Part shown: positions 26,005 through 33,767 of the stretch, piece after piece | How the letters are laid out: every line of letters starts with the position of its first letter | How positions within the stretch are numbered: the first letter of the stretch is position 1 | Source: an uncultured Lachnospiraceae bacterium | Lineage (GTDB): Bacteria; Bacillota; Clostridia; Lachnospirales; Lachnospiraceae | Length of the DNA stretch: 64,000 nucleotides | Reading direction: 5' to 3' | NCBI GenBank assembly: GCA_947588995.1 | Contig: CANPZI010000001.1 | Location: 124,001-188,000, forward strand | Translations under genes and position numbers: made by a program | Notes under the pieces: model-generated | The model's database searches: none | What the model saw: only the letters and a program-made list of their open reading frames with translations | Told to the model about the DNA's origin: nothing

Positions 26005-27315
26005 TTAACGGCCGATGCTGTAATATTCCACGCCGGCCTCCCTCATCGCCGCCGTGTCATAGAGATTCCGCCCGTCATACACCAGAGGAATCTGCATCTT
26101 GGCCCGATAAATCTCCGGCACAACCGCCCTGATTTCTCCCCACTCCGTAAAGATAAAACAGATATGGGCATCTTGAAGGGCTTCTTCCGGAGCGTTCACA
26201 TACCGAATCGTTCCCCCGCCGCACTCTCCCTCCGGATATCTCTTGCGGAAATTGTCCGCGGCGACGGGATCGTAAGCACAGACATTGGCCCCGCTCTCCA
26301 GAAGAAGCCGCACGTTATCCAAGGAGGGCGCCTCCCGCAGATCGTCCGTACCCGCCTTGAACGCAAGCCCCAGCACCGCCGCTTTCAGGTTCTGGAACGT
26401 AATCAGGCGATTGCTCGCCTTGTGGAACAGTTTTGTCTTCTGCGCCTCGTTCACCGCCACGGCAGCCTCCACGGTGCGCAGCGTATACCCGTTCTGCTTC
26501 GCCAGATATTTGAGCGCTTTCGTATCTTTCGGGAAGCAGCTGCCTCCATACCCGACACCGGCATTCAGGAATTTCGCCCCGATCCTCGCGTCGTAGCTCA
26601 TCCCCTCCGCGACGGCTCCGATGTCCGCGCCCACCAGTTCGCACAGATTGGCGATATCGTTCATATAGGAAATCTTCAGGGCAAGGAAATCATTGCAGGC
26701 ATATTTGATCATCTCCGCCGAGCGCCTGTCGACGGACACAATCGGCAGCCCGAACGGTTCGTAGATTTTTCTAAGCGTCGCCTCAGCCTCCCTGCTCTGC
26801 GTGCCGATGATGATCCTGGCGGCGTGAAGCGTATCGTGCACCGCGGAGCCCTGTGCCAGGAATTCCGGGTTGGAGGCAACCTCGATCTTCACATCCCTCT
26901 TCAAAAAATCCCGGATAAACTGCTCCACCTTGTCGTTCGTTCCGACCGGCACTGTGGATTTCACCACGACGAGACAGTCACGCTCCACCGACTCCGCGAT
27001 CTGCCTGGACACAGTGGCAATATAACTCAGGTTGGCGGAGCCGTCCGGCTGTTCCGGCGTACCCACGCCGATGAAGATCGCCTCCGCGTCCCTGTAGGCA
27101 CCGCGGTAATCTGTCGTATAGTGCAGTCTGCCGGTGGCGTTGTTTCTGCGCATCAGTTCCTCCAGCCCCTCCTCATAGATAGGAGACACGCCGGAGGCCA
27201 TCAGCTTTACTTTATCTTCATCCACATCCACGCATGTGACATTGTGGCCTTTCTCCGCGAAGCAGACGCCTGCCACCAGACCCACATATCCCGTTCCCGC
27301 AACCGCTATTTTCAT
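26005..27315 (-). CDS. ugd: UDP-glucose 6-dehydrogenase family
   Basis: 436 residues from the ATG at 27315, where GTGYVG begins at residue 7; a longer frame to 27408 runs through the hairpin element and is unlikely to be translated. NAD-binding Rossmann start, VVKSTVPVGT (118-127), SNPEFLAQGSAVHD and GYGGSCFPKD with the catalytic Cys260 are all present. It oxidises UDP-glucose to UDP-glucuronate using two NAD. The epimerase follows by 15 bases. The ribosome site is GGGGATAGG. Just upstream lies a triple hairpin with a loop complementary to the region beside that site. It might also serve as the missing UDP-GlcNAc dehydrogenase, which cannot be excluded by reading. Confidence 0.92.
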   Translation of the reverse strand: MKIAVAGTGYVGLVAGVCFAEKGHNVTCVDVDEDKVKLMASGVSPIYEEGLEELMRRNNATGRLHYTTDYRGAYRDAEAIFIGVGTPEQPDGSANLSYIATVSRQIAESVERDCLVVVKSTVPVGTNDKVEQFIRDFLKRDVKIEVASNPEFLAQGSAVHDTLHAARIIIGTQSREAEATLRKIYEPFGLPIVSVDRRSAEMIKYACNDFLALKISYMNDIANLCELVGADIGAVAEGMSYDARIGAKFLNAGVGYGGSCFPKDTKALKYLAKQNGYTLRTVEAAVAVNEAQKTKLFHKASNRLITFQNLKAAVLGLAFKAGTDDLREAPSLDNVRLLLESGANVCAYDPVAADNFRKRYPEGECGGGTIRYVNAPEEALQDAHICFIFTEWGEIRAVVPEIYRAKMQIPLVYDGRNLYDTAAMREAGVEYYSIGR

Positions 27316-27351
27316 ACCTATCCCCATTCCGGAGCGTTTTCGCGACGGGGC

Positions 27352-27451
27352 GACGCGAATCTCAAATTCGCGTCTGCCATCAGGGGAATTTGTGACGCTC
27401 CGGCACAAATTCCCGTGTGAAAAATCAGCACATCAGTGTGATTTTTCACAC
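27352..27451 (-). promoter_or_regulatory. Three tandem perfect hairpins upstream of ugd
   Basis: In the 156-base gap between GT8 and ugd there are three successive inverted repeats without mismatches: 27352-27360 with 27366-27374 (9 bp, 5-nt loop), 27384-27394 with 27404-27414 (11 bp, 9-nt loop) and 27415-27427 with 27439-27451 (13 bp, 11-nt loop). Stem sequences differ, so this is not a direct repeat. Eight loop bases of the middle hairpin (27396-27403, CGCTCCGG) are the exact complement of 27329-27336, next to the ugd ribosome site. No T-run follows. It may be a structured leader or a small mobile repeat. Confidence 0.85.
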
Positions 27452-27471
27452 CAATCCCTTCTTGATTTTTT

Positions 27472-28410
27472 CTACAACTTCTCTCCGCTCAAAATCCCGC
27501 GAAGCCTGCGCACGGCTCTTTCGATCACCGTAGGCCCGTGATAGCGCCGCGCCGCAGCCTCATCGAAGAGTCCCCGCAGATCCTCCCTGCCGTTGACGTA
27601 ATCCCACCACACATCGCCCAGATTAGTGTCATAGCGCTTCCAGGGTTTGTCGCCCGCATAGTGGATGATAACCGGTTTCCCCAGCGCTTCGCGGCATTCC
27701 GTCTCCGTGAAGATTCCCTCGCTGACAAATAAGTCATAATCCTCATCCCGCATATAGGCCAGACGGTTATATTTGGGCGGCAGATAGCGGATGGCGTCCT
27801 GACAGGTCAGATTCAGAATGTCCTGATCCTGATAGTACAGCTTCTCCCCGGCCCATGCGCTCCACTGCTCTTCCAGGCCGTCCTGCCGTATCTTCGCAAG
27901 ATTTAAGAGCGTGACGCCGGCGTTGATGTAGCGCCCCCGCATCCCCGACAGCTTGTCCCAGTACGGCCGGCTGCTGTTCCACGTCCACTTGTCCGACAGG
28001 TTGACCGCTCCCTTGACCGCGGCGAGCACACAGTTCTCCAGATCCGTCTGCCACAGCGGCAGCAGAGAGTCCCGAAACAATACGTCCACGTCCGTGTACA
28101 GAATCCTGTCCACCTCCGGCAGAAACCTGTGCAGCATCAGCCGCAGATAAGTTCCCGCAGAGATACCGCGCACCTCATAGGCGCCCCGATATGGATTTTC
28201 CACCGGTTTGACCGTGAGCAGCGACTCCCCGTCCCGGCTCTCGATGACCTGCCGCAGGGACGGTTCTATCACGGCGGCCTCGGCCGTACAGACACAGTAA
28301 ATATGATAATGGACGCCGCCTTGCGCCGCGTCCAAAAGCGAAGCGGCCGCCACCTTGACCTGTTTTGCTATTTTTTCATCAAAACAAAACGCTATTTTTA
28401 TACGCTCCAA
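27472..28410 (-). CDS. GT8 family glycosyltransferase
   Basis: 312 residues with a TTG start (28408-28410) eight bases after AGGGG; no ATG fits the conserved N-terminus KIAFCFDEKIA. The donor site is DVDVLF with Asp107 and Asp109 (DxD), then INAGVTLLNL and the late HYAGDKPWK, the family's metal-binding His motif. GT8 enzymes are retaining transferases, for example galactosyl or glucosyl, from UDP sugars. It is the first gene after a strong promoter and precedes ugd and the epimerase, so a UDP-Glc, UDP-GlcA or UDP-GalA donor would be natural, though this is inference. Confidence 0.93.
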   Translation of the reverse strand: MERIKIAFCFDEKIAKQVKVAAASLLDAAQGGVHYHIYCVCTAEAAVIEPSLRQVIESRDGESLLTVKPVENPYRGAYEVRGISAGTYLRLMLHRFLPEVDRILYTDVDVLFRDSLLPLWQTDLENCVLAAVKGAVNLSDKWTWNSSRPYWDKLSGMRGRYINAGVTLLNLAKIRQDGLEEQWSAWAGEKLYYQDQDILNLTCQDAIRYLPPKYNRLAYMRDEDYDLFVSEGIFTETECREALGKPVIIHYAGDKPWKRYDTNLGDVWWDYVNGREDLRGLFDEAAARRYHGPTVIERAVRRLRGILSGEKL

Positions 28411-28457
28411 GCCGCATGCCCCTGTTCCCTGTTTTCTGCCTGCTTCCGCACTATTTT

Positions 28458-28486
28458 ATTGTATCTTGATACCGCCAAAAAATCAA
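28458..28486 (-). promoter_or_regulatory. Promoter of the GT8-ugd operon
   Basis: TTGATT (28481-28486) and TACAAT (28458-28463) on the minus strand have a 17-base spacer, about 50 bases before the TTG start of GT8. An inverted repeat CTTGAT-N11-ATCAAG (28465-28487) spans the spacer and could be an operator. Confidence 0.7.
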
Positions 28487-28503
28487 GGTGCGGCAGCCGC
28501 TTA

Positions 28504-28532
28504 TTGTACTTTGCCTCAAAATGAGATACTAT
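28504..28532 (+). promoter_or_regulatory. Promoter of the plus-strand GT2 gene
   Basis: TTGTAC (28504-28509), 17 bases, then TACTAT (28527-28532), about 50 bases before the ATG at 28583. It is arranged back to back with the GT8 promoter. Confidence 0.6.
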
Positions 28533-28582
28533 AAAGAGGTCCGATCTGTCCGACCGGCAATCTCACCAAAAAGGAGCCGCCC

Positions 28583-29602
28583 ATGAACGCCAATCCTCTG
28601 TTAAGTGTTATCGTTCCCGTCTATAATGTGGAAACTTATCTGTGCCAGTGTGTCGACAGCCTCCTGGCCCAGGATCTCGACGATTACGAGATTATCCTGG
28701 TGGACGACGGCTCCACGGACACAAGCGGAGACATCTGCGACCGCTATGCGGCAGCGCACGCCCATGTGCATTGTCTGCATCAGCCCAATGCCGGTCTTCC
28801 GGCTGCGCGGCAGAGCGGCATGCGCGCAAGCCGCGGGCGCTATGTCACTTTCGTGGACAGCGACGACTGGATCGCTCCCGACATGTATGCCAAAATGTGC
28901 GGGGCAATCCGCGATACCGGCGCCGACGTCGTGATCTGCAGCCACACCGCCGTCACAGCGGATAGCGAGATCGTCTGCCGCAACGACTTCCCGCCCGGCT
29001 ACTATAACAAAGAGCGGCTGGAACACGAAGTCTATCCCCGCATGCTTTACTCCGGCACATATTTCAGGTACGGCATCGCGCCGAACCTGTGGAACAAGAT
29101 TTTCCGCCGCGAGCTGCTGCTTAACCATCTGTTTCACGTCCCCACCGACGTCATTGTTGGCGAGGACGCACTGGCATCCTACAGCTGCCTGCTGGATGCC
29201 TCCTCCATCTATTTTCTGGACGAGTCTCTCTATTACTACCGCAGCAACGCCGACTCGTTGAGCCGACGCGCCGTGCCGCTTGGCCGCCTGCAGGAGAACC
29301 GCAAACTGTTTGACACCCTCTGCCGCGTGATCGACACGGAGAAATATCCCTGCATGGCAGGGCAGCTCGCCTACTACTGTGTCTACCAGAGTCTGCTCGC
29401 CTATGAACTGATCTTTCGGGATATGGCGCGCGGTCCTGAGGGATTCCGGCGCCGCTTCCTGGACGAATGCCGCTGCGATACCATCCGCAGTGCTTTCCGC
29501 ACCGTCCCCATAAGCGACATCGGCGGCCTGCACAACAAACTGTACGCTTTCTGTGTCCGCCACAGACTGTATGCTCTGTTTCGTTTTCTGCTGCGGCACT
29601 GA
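28583..29602 (+). CDS. GT2 family glycosyltransferase
   Basis: 339 residues. The GT-A domain starts LSVIVPVYNVETYL and has LVDDGSTD (39-46) and FVDSDDWI (90-97), the nucleotide and metal motifs of WcaA/CpsI-type family 2 enzymes. No strong membrane helix is seen, so it works on the cytoplasmic face, adding a sugar to a lipid-linked oligosaccharide. AAAGGAG lies six bases before the ATG. It is a single plus-strand gene with its own promoter, opposed to the GT8 operon and converging on the GT-C-like gene that ends at 29631. Donor is unknown. Confidence 0.93.
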   Translation: MNANPLLSVIVPVYNVETYLCQCVDSLLAQDLDDYEIILVDDGSTDTSGDICDRYAAAHAHVHCLHQPNAGLPAARQSGMRASRGRYVTFVDSDDWIAPDMYAKMCGAIRDTGADVVICSHTAVTADSEIVCRNDFPPGYYNKERLEHEVYPRMLYSGTYFRYGIAPNLWNKIFRRELLLNHLFHVPTDVIVGEDALASYSCLLDASSIYFLDESLYYYRSNADSLSRRAVPLGRLQENRKLFDTLCRVIDTEKYPCMAGQLAYYCVYQSLLAYELIFRDMARGPEGFRRRFLDECRCDTIRSAFRTVPISDIGGLHNKLYAFCVRHRLYALFRFLLRH

Positions 29603-29630
29603 CACCGCAGTTGTCTTACTTCTCAGTCAG

Positions 29631-31433
29631 TTAATCCGTTCGGTGATAATATTGCTGCACGGCTTCCTGCCCGTCGTCCAGCGCGATCGTGTGATGAAAA
29701 GTGCTGCTTCTCCCCACCCGCAGCGCCGCCAGCAGCACGAGGACCACACCCACGGCACAGGCCACCGTCTTCGCGTTTACGCCGATCCGCTTCATCCGCC
29801 GCCCCTCCTGCCGGGCGTCAGCCGCCCGGACAAGCACGCCTGTCCAATCGCAGAATCCCTTGACGGCATATGGTATCATGATCGTAAAATACGGAAGCGT
29901 GTAGGACGCACCGGCCTCCCACACCGTATGAAACAGATAGCCGCCCAGAAAAACGACCGCGCCCGTCAGCTCATGGACATTGCGGCTGTCCCGATGCAGA
30001 AACAGCCAGAGCAGCACGCCGGCCCAGACTAAGGTCTGCACCTCATTTAAGAGCACGGAGAGAACGACGCTCCCGCGCCCGTCGATCAGACTCTGTACCC
30101 AGGCGGCCCGCCCTCCGTCGGACCGTCTGCCCCACATCCTCTCCATACTGATAAATGTAGGGTCGTTCCACTGATACGCCGTCTTTCTCGCCAAAAATCC
30201 AAGGCCTCTGTCCAGCGGGTCGGCCGCCATCTCCCTGAGAATCTTTCGCAGATCTTCGAGCGACTGCCGGGCCGCCGCCTCGCTGTCATAACCGTTTGCG
30301 GCAAAGACGTTCGCTGTATATCCGTTGTAATCACCCGGACCTTTCGGCGCTTCGGACAGCCCCATCACTATCCAGGATATCATCGGCTCCCCCTCCGGCA
30401 TATCGCAGCCGGTCAGACGCTCCACACACCCCTCGGTAATCCGATCGCACCCCCACACACTCGCACACAGCAGAACAACGGAACCGACGGAAAGCAGACA
30501 GCGCTTTATCTCTTTCCTTTCCCGCCATGCGCCTTGTCCGCTTGTGCCCAGCAGCCCGTCTATGGCATCATACAGCAGAAAACACGCCATGGCGATCAGA
30601 TAGATCAGGCAGTTCATCTTCAGCACCGTCGCGATGCCGATACACAGCGCGGCTCCCGCCATATACCGAAACCTGCGCGTCTCCAGATAACGCGCCGACA
30701 GCGAGAGCGCGCCGACGGCGCAGGCCATTCCCGGCAGGATTCCATAGAGATAGGTGATGAAGAAAAACAGCGGGATCCAGCAGATCAGCGCGATATAAGA
30801 AAGGCCGGCTATCCCGTCAGCCGCTCCCCACCAGAAACGTGTCAGCCGAGACAGGCAGAGGAAAATCACCATCAGGGAAAGCAGATTGACGACCTGCAGA
30901 GCGATATAAGTCTGCTCCCCGAACAAAAAAGAGGCCAGATAATAAAACAGGATAATGCCGGACTGAAACGGATACTTAAACAGATACTCACCCTGCGCAA
31001 AGGCGGAAAAATCCCTCTCCCGCCACTGCATCGTGATATTGTATATCTTAGCAGGATCGGAGGCCGGCCACATGCGGGTCACCGCGATCCAGAACAGCCC
31101 CAGAACGATCAGGACAGCGCTGAGCGCAAGCGTCGCCCTGCGGCCGGAGATGGGCGTAAAGACACCATGATCCGGATGTCCGCCGCATTTGCGGCAGATT
31201 TTGCAAACCGCCGCACACAGCGTAGAGAGCAGCACAAACACGAGCAGATGCCTCCACGGGCTGTCCGCAATATTGAACGTCGTGTCATAGGGATTGCCCG
31301 CCGCGTCCACAGTGTGCCCGATAAAACTCGTACTGAAAATACTGTGCAGAAACAGCACAAAGACGACAACCGACAGGATAAACCGAAGCAAGCCGTTTAC
31401 CGCCGCTCTGTAAATCGACTGCTTTCTCTCCAT
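29631..31433 (-). CDS. Polytopic GT39-like membrane protein
   Basis: 600 residues from the ATG at 31433, preceded by AGGAGGAG; it overlaps the end of the upstream GT2 gene. About twelve hydrophobic segments. The first outer loop after helix 1 is long and Asp-bearing, followed by a second cluster with ARIYN-like spacing around ITMQWRERDFSAF. The closest feel is to GT39-type or mannosyltransferase-like membrane enzymes with a TMPxxP-like architecture. It ends the VTC/DUF4956/GT2 operon. The C-terminus has a membrane helix and a short tail. Function uncertain: polyprenyl-sugar transferase is likely, polymerase possible. Confidence 0.6.
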   Translation of the reverse strand: MERKQSIYRAAVNGLLRFILSVVVFVLFLHSIFSTSFIGHTVDAAGNPYDTTFNIADSPWRHLLVFVLLSTLCAAVCKICRKCGGHPDHGVFTPISGRRATLALSAVLIVLGLFWIAVTRMWPASDPAKIYNITMQWRERDFSAFAQGEYLFKYPFQSGIILFYYLASFLFGEQTYIALQVVNLLSLMVIFLCLSRLTRFWWGAADGIAGLSYIALICWIPLFFFITYLYGILPGMACAVGALSLSARYLETRRFRYMAGAALCIGIATVLKMNCLIYLIAMACFLLYDAIDGLLGTSGQGAWRERKEIKRCLLSVGSVVLLCASVWGCDRITEGCVERLTGCDMPEGEPMISWIVMGLSEAPKGPGDYNGYTANVFAANGYDSEAAARQSLEDLRKILREMAADPLDRGLGFLARKTAYQWNDPTFISMERMWGRRSDGGRAAWVQSLIDGRGSVVLSVLLNEVQTLVWAGVLLWLFLHRDSRNVHELTGAVVFLGGYLFHTVWEAGASYTLPYFTIMIPYAVKGFCDWTGVLVRAADARQEGRRMKRIGVNAKTVACAVGVVLVLLAALRVGRSSTFHHTIALDDGQEAVQQYYHRTD

Positions 31434-31458
31434 CTCTTCTCCTCCTGCTTGTTTTGTC

Positions 31459-32247
31459 TCACGCTCTGCCACGCGCTTTCGCGTCCCCGCCCTGCTTTCG
31501 GAATTGTCCGAGCACGCGAAAAGTTCTCCTCACCGTGACCGCAAGCGGATGCCTTACACCGTTTTTTTGCAGCGCCCGGTATCCCTCCCGGAAAGAGACG
31601 AGATAATTGCGCAGCCCCGCGTTGCTCGTCCCGCCGTAAAACATGGCAATCAGCACCTCCGGCACATAGGCGAGACGGTTGTTCTCATCTTTCAGGAAAC
31701 GGACCATAAACTCATAGTCGGCAGCACAGACATAGCCGGTATCGTAACAACCGTACCGCTCATAGACTTCGCGCTTCAAAAAGAGAGTCGGATGCCCCGG
31801 CATCCAGCCCTGCGAAAGCTTTCCCTCTCCCATGCGCCATGTCCTGACGATCCGCTCCCCGTCCACATAGACGAGATCCGCATGTGCCCCCACACACTTC
31901 GGGCCGCCCTCCTCTATCGCCCGCACCAGCCTGCTCACGGCATCTTCCCTGCACAGCCTGTCATTGCAGACCGCGACAATATCGCCGGTGCACAGGGCAT
32001 ACGCCTTGTTCATAGCGTCGTACAGGCCGTGGTCCGGCTCCGAGATCCAGCGGACCGAGAGACCATCCCCAAAAGAGGCGTGGCGTCCGGCAAAAGCACG
32101 GATCACATCCGTCGTGCCGTCCGCAGACGCGCCGTCCACGATCACCACCTCTATCTCCGCATAATCCTGGCTCTCGATGCTGGCCAGCGTAATCGGAAGA
32201 ACTTCGCGCACATTATAGGTTGTCACCAGCAACGATACTTTCCACAT
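31459..32247 (-). CDS. GT2 family glycosyltransferase (short form)
   Basis: 262 residues. The start VSLLVTTYNVREVL, IVDGASADGT and SEPDHGLYDAMNKA match the WcaA/colanic-type GT2 subgroup often annotated as PGL/p-HBAD-like transferases. The usual second Asp motif is replaced by AVCNDRLC. A late GHPTLFLKREVYERYG and CAADYEFMVRF are also typical. Soluble, cytoplasmic face. The ribosome site GGGATTTG is weak. It lies between the DUF4956 gene and the GT39-like membrane protein, whose start it overlaps. Confidence 0.9.
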   Translation of the reverse strand: MWKVSLLVTTYNVREVLPITLASIESQDYAEIEVVIVDGASADGTTDVIRAFAGRHASFGDGLSVRWISEPDHGLYDAMNKAYALCTGDIVAVCNDRLCREDAVSRLVRAIEEGGPKCVGAHADLVYVDGERIVRTWRMGEGKLSQGWMPGHPTLFLKREVYERYGCYDTGYVCAADYEFMVRFLKDENNRLAYVPEVLIAMFYGGTSNAGLRNYLVSFREGYRALQKNGVRHPLAVTVRRTFRVLGQFRKQGGDAKARGRA

Positions 32248-32280
32248 ACCACAAATCCCGTCCGGCCCAAACGGCTTTTC

Positions 32281-32961
32281 CTAGATTCTGCTCTCACCGT
32301 CATGAGAAATACAGTTAATCTGCGAGAACAATGCCGTCTTGGTCAATTCCGCAAGCAGCTTCTCCTTGTCGGCCGGCCTCACCTCAATGATCAGCTCCGC
32401 CTCGCCGTTTTTGATTGTCCGCGACTTTTCCTTGTGATATCTGCTGCCGGACTTCAACAGTTCCTCCAGCCTGTCATAATCCATCCCTGCCGCCTCACCG
32501 CGCAGCACCAGCAGATCCGGCGCTTTGGCGTTAGGTATCATCTCCAGGAAAAGCAGCAGAATGGTCATCACGATGCACAGGACAAAGGCCAGAACATAGA
32601 GGCCTACGCCCACAATAATCCCCGCGCTGACCGACCAGAACAGATACAGCAGATCCAGCGGATTCTTGACCGCGTTGCGGAACCTGACAATGGACAGCGC
32701 GCCGACCATACCGAGCGATACCAGCAGATTGGACTGCATCGCCACCATAATCGCCGCTACAATGAGCGGCAGCCCCGCCATCGTCACATTCAGGTCTTTC
32801 GAGTAAAAAGCCGACTTGCTGGTCGTCTTGTACACCATAAAGATATAGATGCCGATCAGGCAGGCAATGGCGATAATCAACACAATATTCCACGCCGATA
32901 AATTTGTCCCGCCCCCGAAACTCTCATACACGCTGTTTTTAATAATATCCTTAAACGACAT
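32281..32961 (-). CDS. DUF4956 membrane protein
   Basis: 226 residues: three or four hydrophobic helices in the first 145 residues (AWNIVLIIAIACLIGIYI onward), a conserved-looking GALSIVRFRNAVKNPLD loop, and a soluble C-terminal ferredoxin-like region. This matches DUF4956, which is regularly encoded beside VTC-domain proteins; the VTC gene lies 75 bases upstream here. AGAGGAG precedes the ATG. The pair is thought to make or handle a polyphosphate-like polymer at the membrane. Its position within a glycan operon suggests a phosphate-containing or regulatory role, which is inference. Confidence 0.88.
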   Translation of the reverse strand: MSFKDIIKNSVYESFGGGTNLSAWNIVLIIAIACLIGIYIFMVYKTTSKSAFYSKDLNVTMAGLPLIVAAIMVAMQSNLLVSLGMVGALSIVRFRNAVKNPLDLLYLFWSVSAGIIVGVGLYVLAFVLCIVMTILLLFLEMIPNAKAPDLLVLRGEAAGMDYDRLEELLKSGSRYHKEKSRTIKNGEAELIIEVRPADKEKLLAELTKTALFSQINCISHDGESRI

Positions 32962-33000
32962 TTTTCACTCCTCTTTCTCTCCTGTTTTTTATACACCGCT

Positions 33001-33023
33001 CCGCGGCTGTACAAAAGCCGCGG
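33001..33023 (-). other. Intergenic hairpin between VTC and DUF4956
   Basis: CCGCGGCT (33001-33008) and AGCCGCGG (33016-33023) form a perfect eight-base stem with a seven-base loop in the gap between the VTC stop and the DUF4956 start. No T-run follows on the minus strand, so it is more likely an mRNA processing or stability element than a terminator. Confidence 0.5.
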
Positions 33024-33035
33024 TAAGCCGCGTGT

Positions 33036-33767
33036 CTATCTGGCTGTTGCATCCTCATAGATCTCCCGGCACATCTGGTACTTGGAAAAAACCGACTGCT
33101 GCAGGTTGCCCAGTTCCAGAAGCTGCAGCAGGAAATCCGGTATAAACTCATCATACTTGACTTCCAGAACGCGGTCCTGCTCCGGCAGGGCATCGTACAC
33201 GATATCCGGCCGCCCGAAATATTCCACCCTGTCGCTGGCGCGGATATTGCGGTCAAAAGTGATTCTCGTATTGCCCGGCTCATAGACATACGCCTTGCGC
33301 TCATAGGCCACAATCACTCTGGGCCGCAGCCCCCGCGTCCGAATCGCCAGATTGAACAGCGTCGCCGGATCTCGCTCCGACATCCCGTCCCCGATGCACT
33401 GTCCGTCCATCAGCAGCTCCATCTCGGCGCGGCTGATCGTACGGGATTTCTTATAGATTCTCGAATCCTGTTTCCGCTTGACTTCCAGATTGATTCGTTC
33501 CAGAGAATGATTATATATCCTGATCCTGTATTTGTCACGCGTTTCATACCCGTCCAGTGTGTCCTGGTAACAGCTGTCCGCCAGATCGTCAAAATACAGG
33601 CTGACGATGCTGTAACCGTCCGCCCCGCTCTCATTGGCGTCCGGGCGGAGCGCCGCGCCCACCCGGGCCTGCAGCTGCAGCAGTTCGCCCTCGCTTAAGC
33701 AGTATTTGTCCTCTACCCGATACATAGCATTCCTCTCCGCCCGCTGTACGCCGGCGATCTCCTCCAT
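33036..33767 (-). CDS. VTC-domain polyphosphate polymerase-like protein
   Basis: 243 residues. MYRVEDKYCL near the start, RDKYRIRIYN, LEVKRKQ, MSERDPATLFN-like and VIVAYERKAYV are the basic and acidic strands of the VTC/CYTH tunnel that binds polyphosphate or nucleotide. LEVKYDEFIPDFL closes it. In eukaryotes VTC4 makes polyphosphate from ATP; bacterial copies paired with DUF4956 are assumed to do similar chemistry. The ATG at 33767 shares a base with the stop of the upstream GT4 gene (TGATG), so expression is coupled; a start at 33725 with GGAGAGG is the alternative. DUF4956 follows. Confidence 0.88.
   Translation of the reverse strand: MEEIAGVQRAERNAMYRVEDKYCLSEGELLQLQARVGAALRPDANESGADGYSIVSLYFDDLADSCYQDTLDGYETRDKYRIRIYNHSLERINLEVKRKQDSRIYKKSRTISRAEMELLMDGQCIGDGMSERDPATLFNLAIRTRGLRPRVIVAYERKAYVYEPGNTRITFDRNIRASDRVEYFGRPDIVYDALPEQDRVLEVKYDEFIPDFLLQLLELGNLQQSVFSKYQMCREIYEDATAR

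Noticed and set aside
27352-27451. CRISPR array or rho-independent terminator
   Set aside because: The three stems have different sequences, so there are no direct repeats with spacers, and no T-run follows any of them.
29603-29630. Terminator between the convergent GT2 and GT39-like genes
   Set aside because: The 28-base gap has no stable stem with a T-run. No convincing intrinsic terminator was seen in the window.
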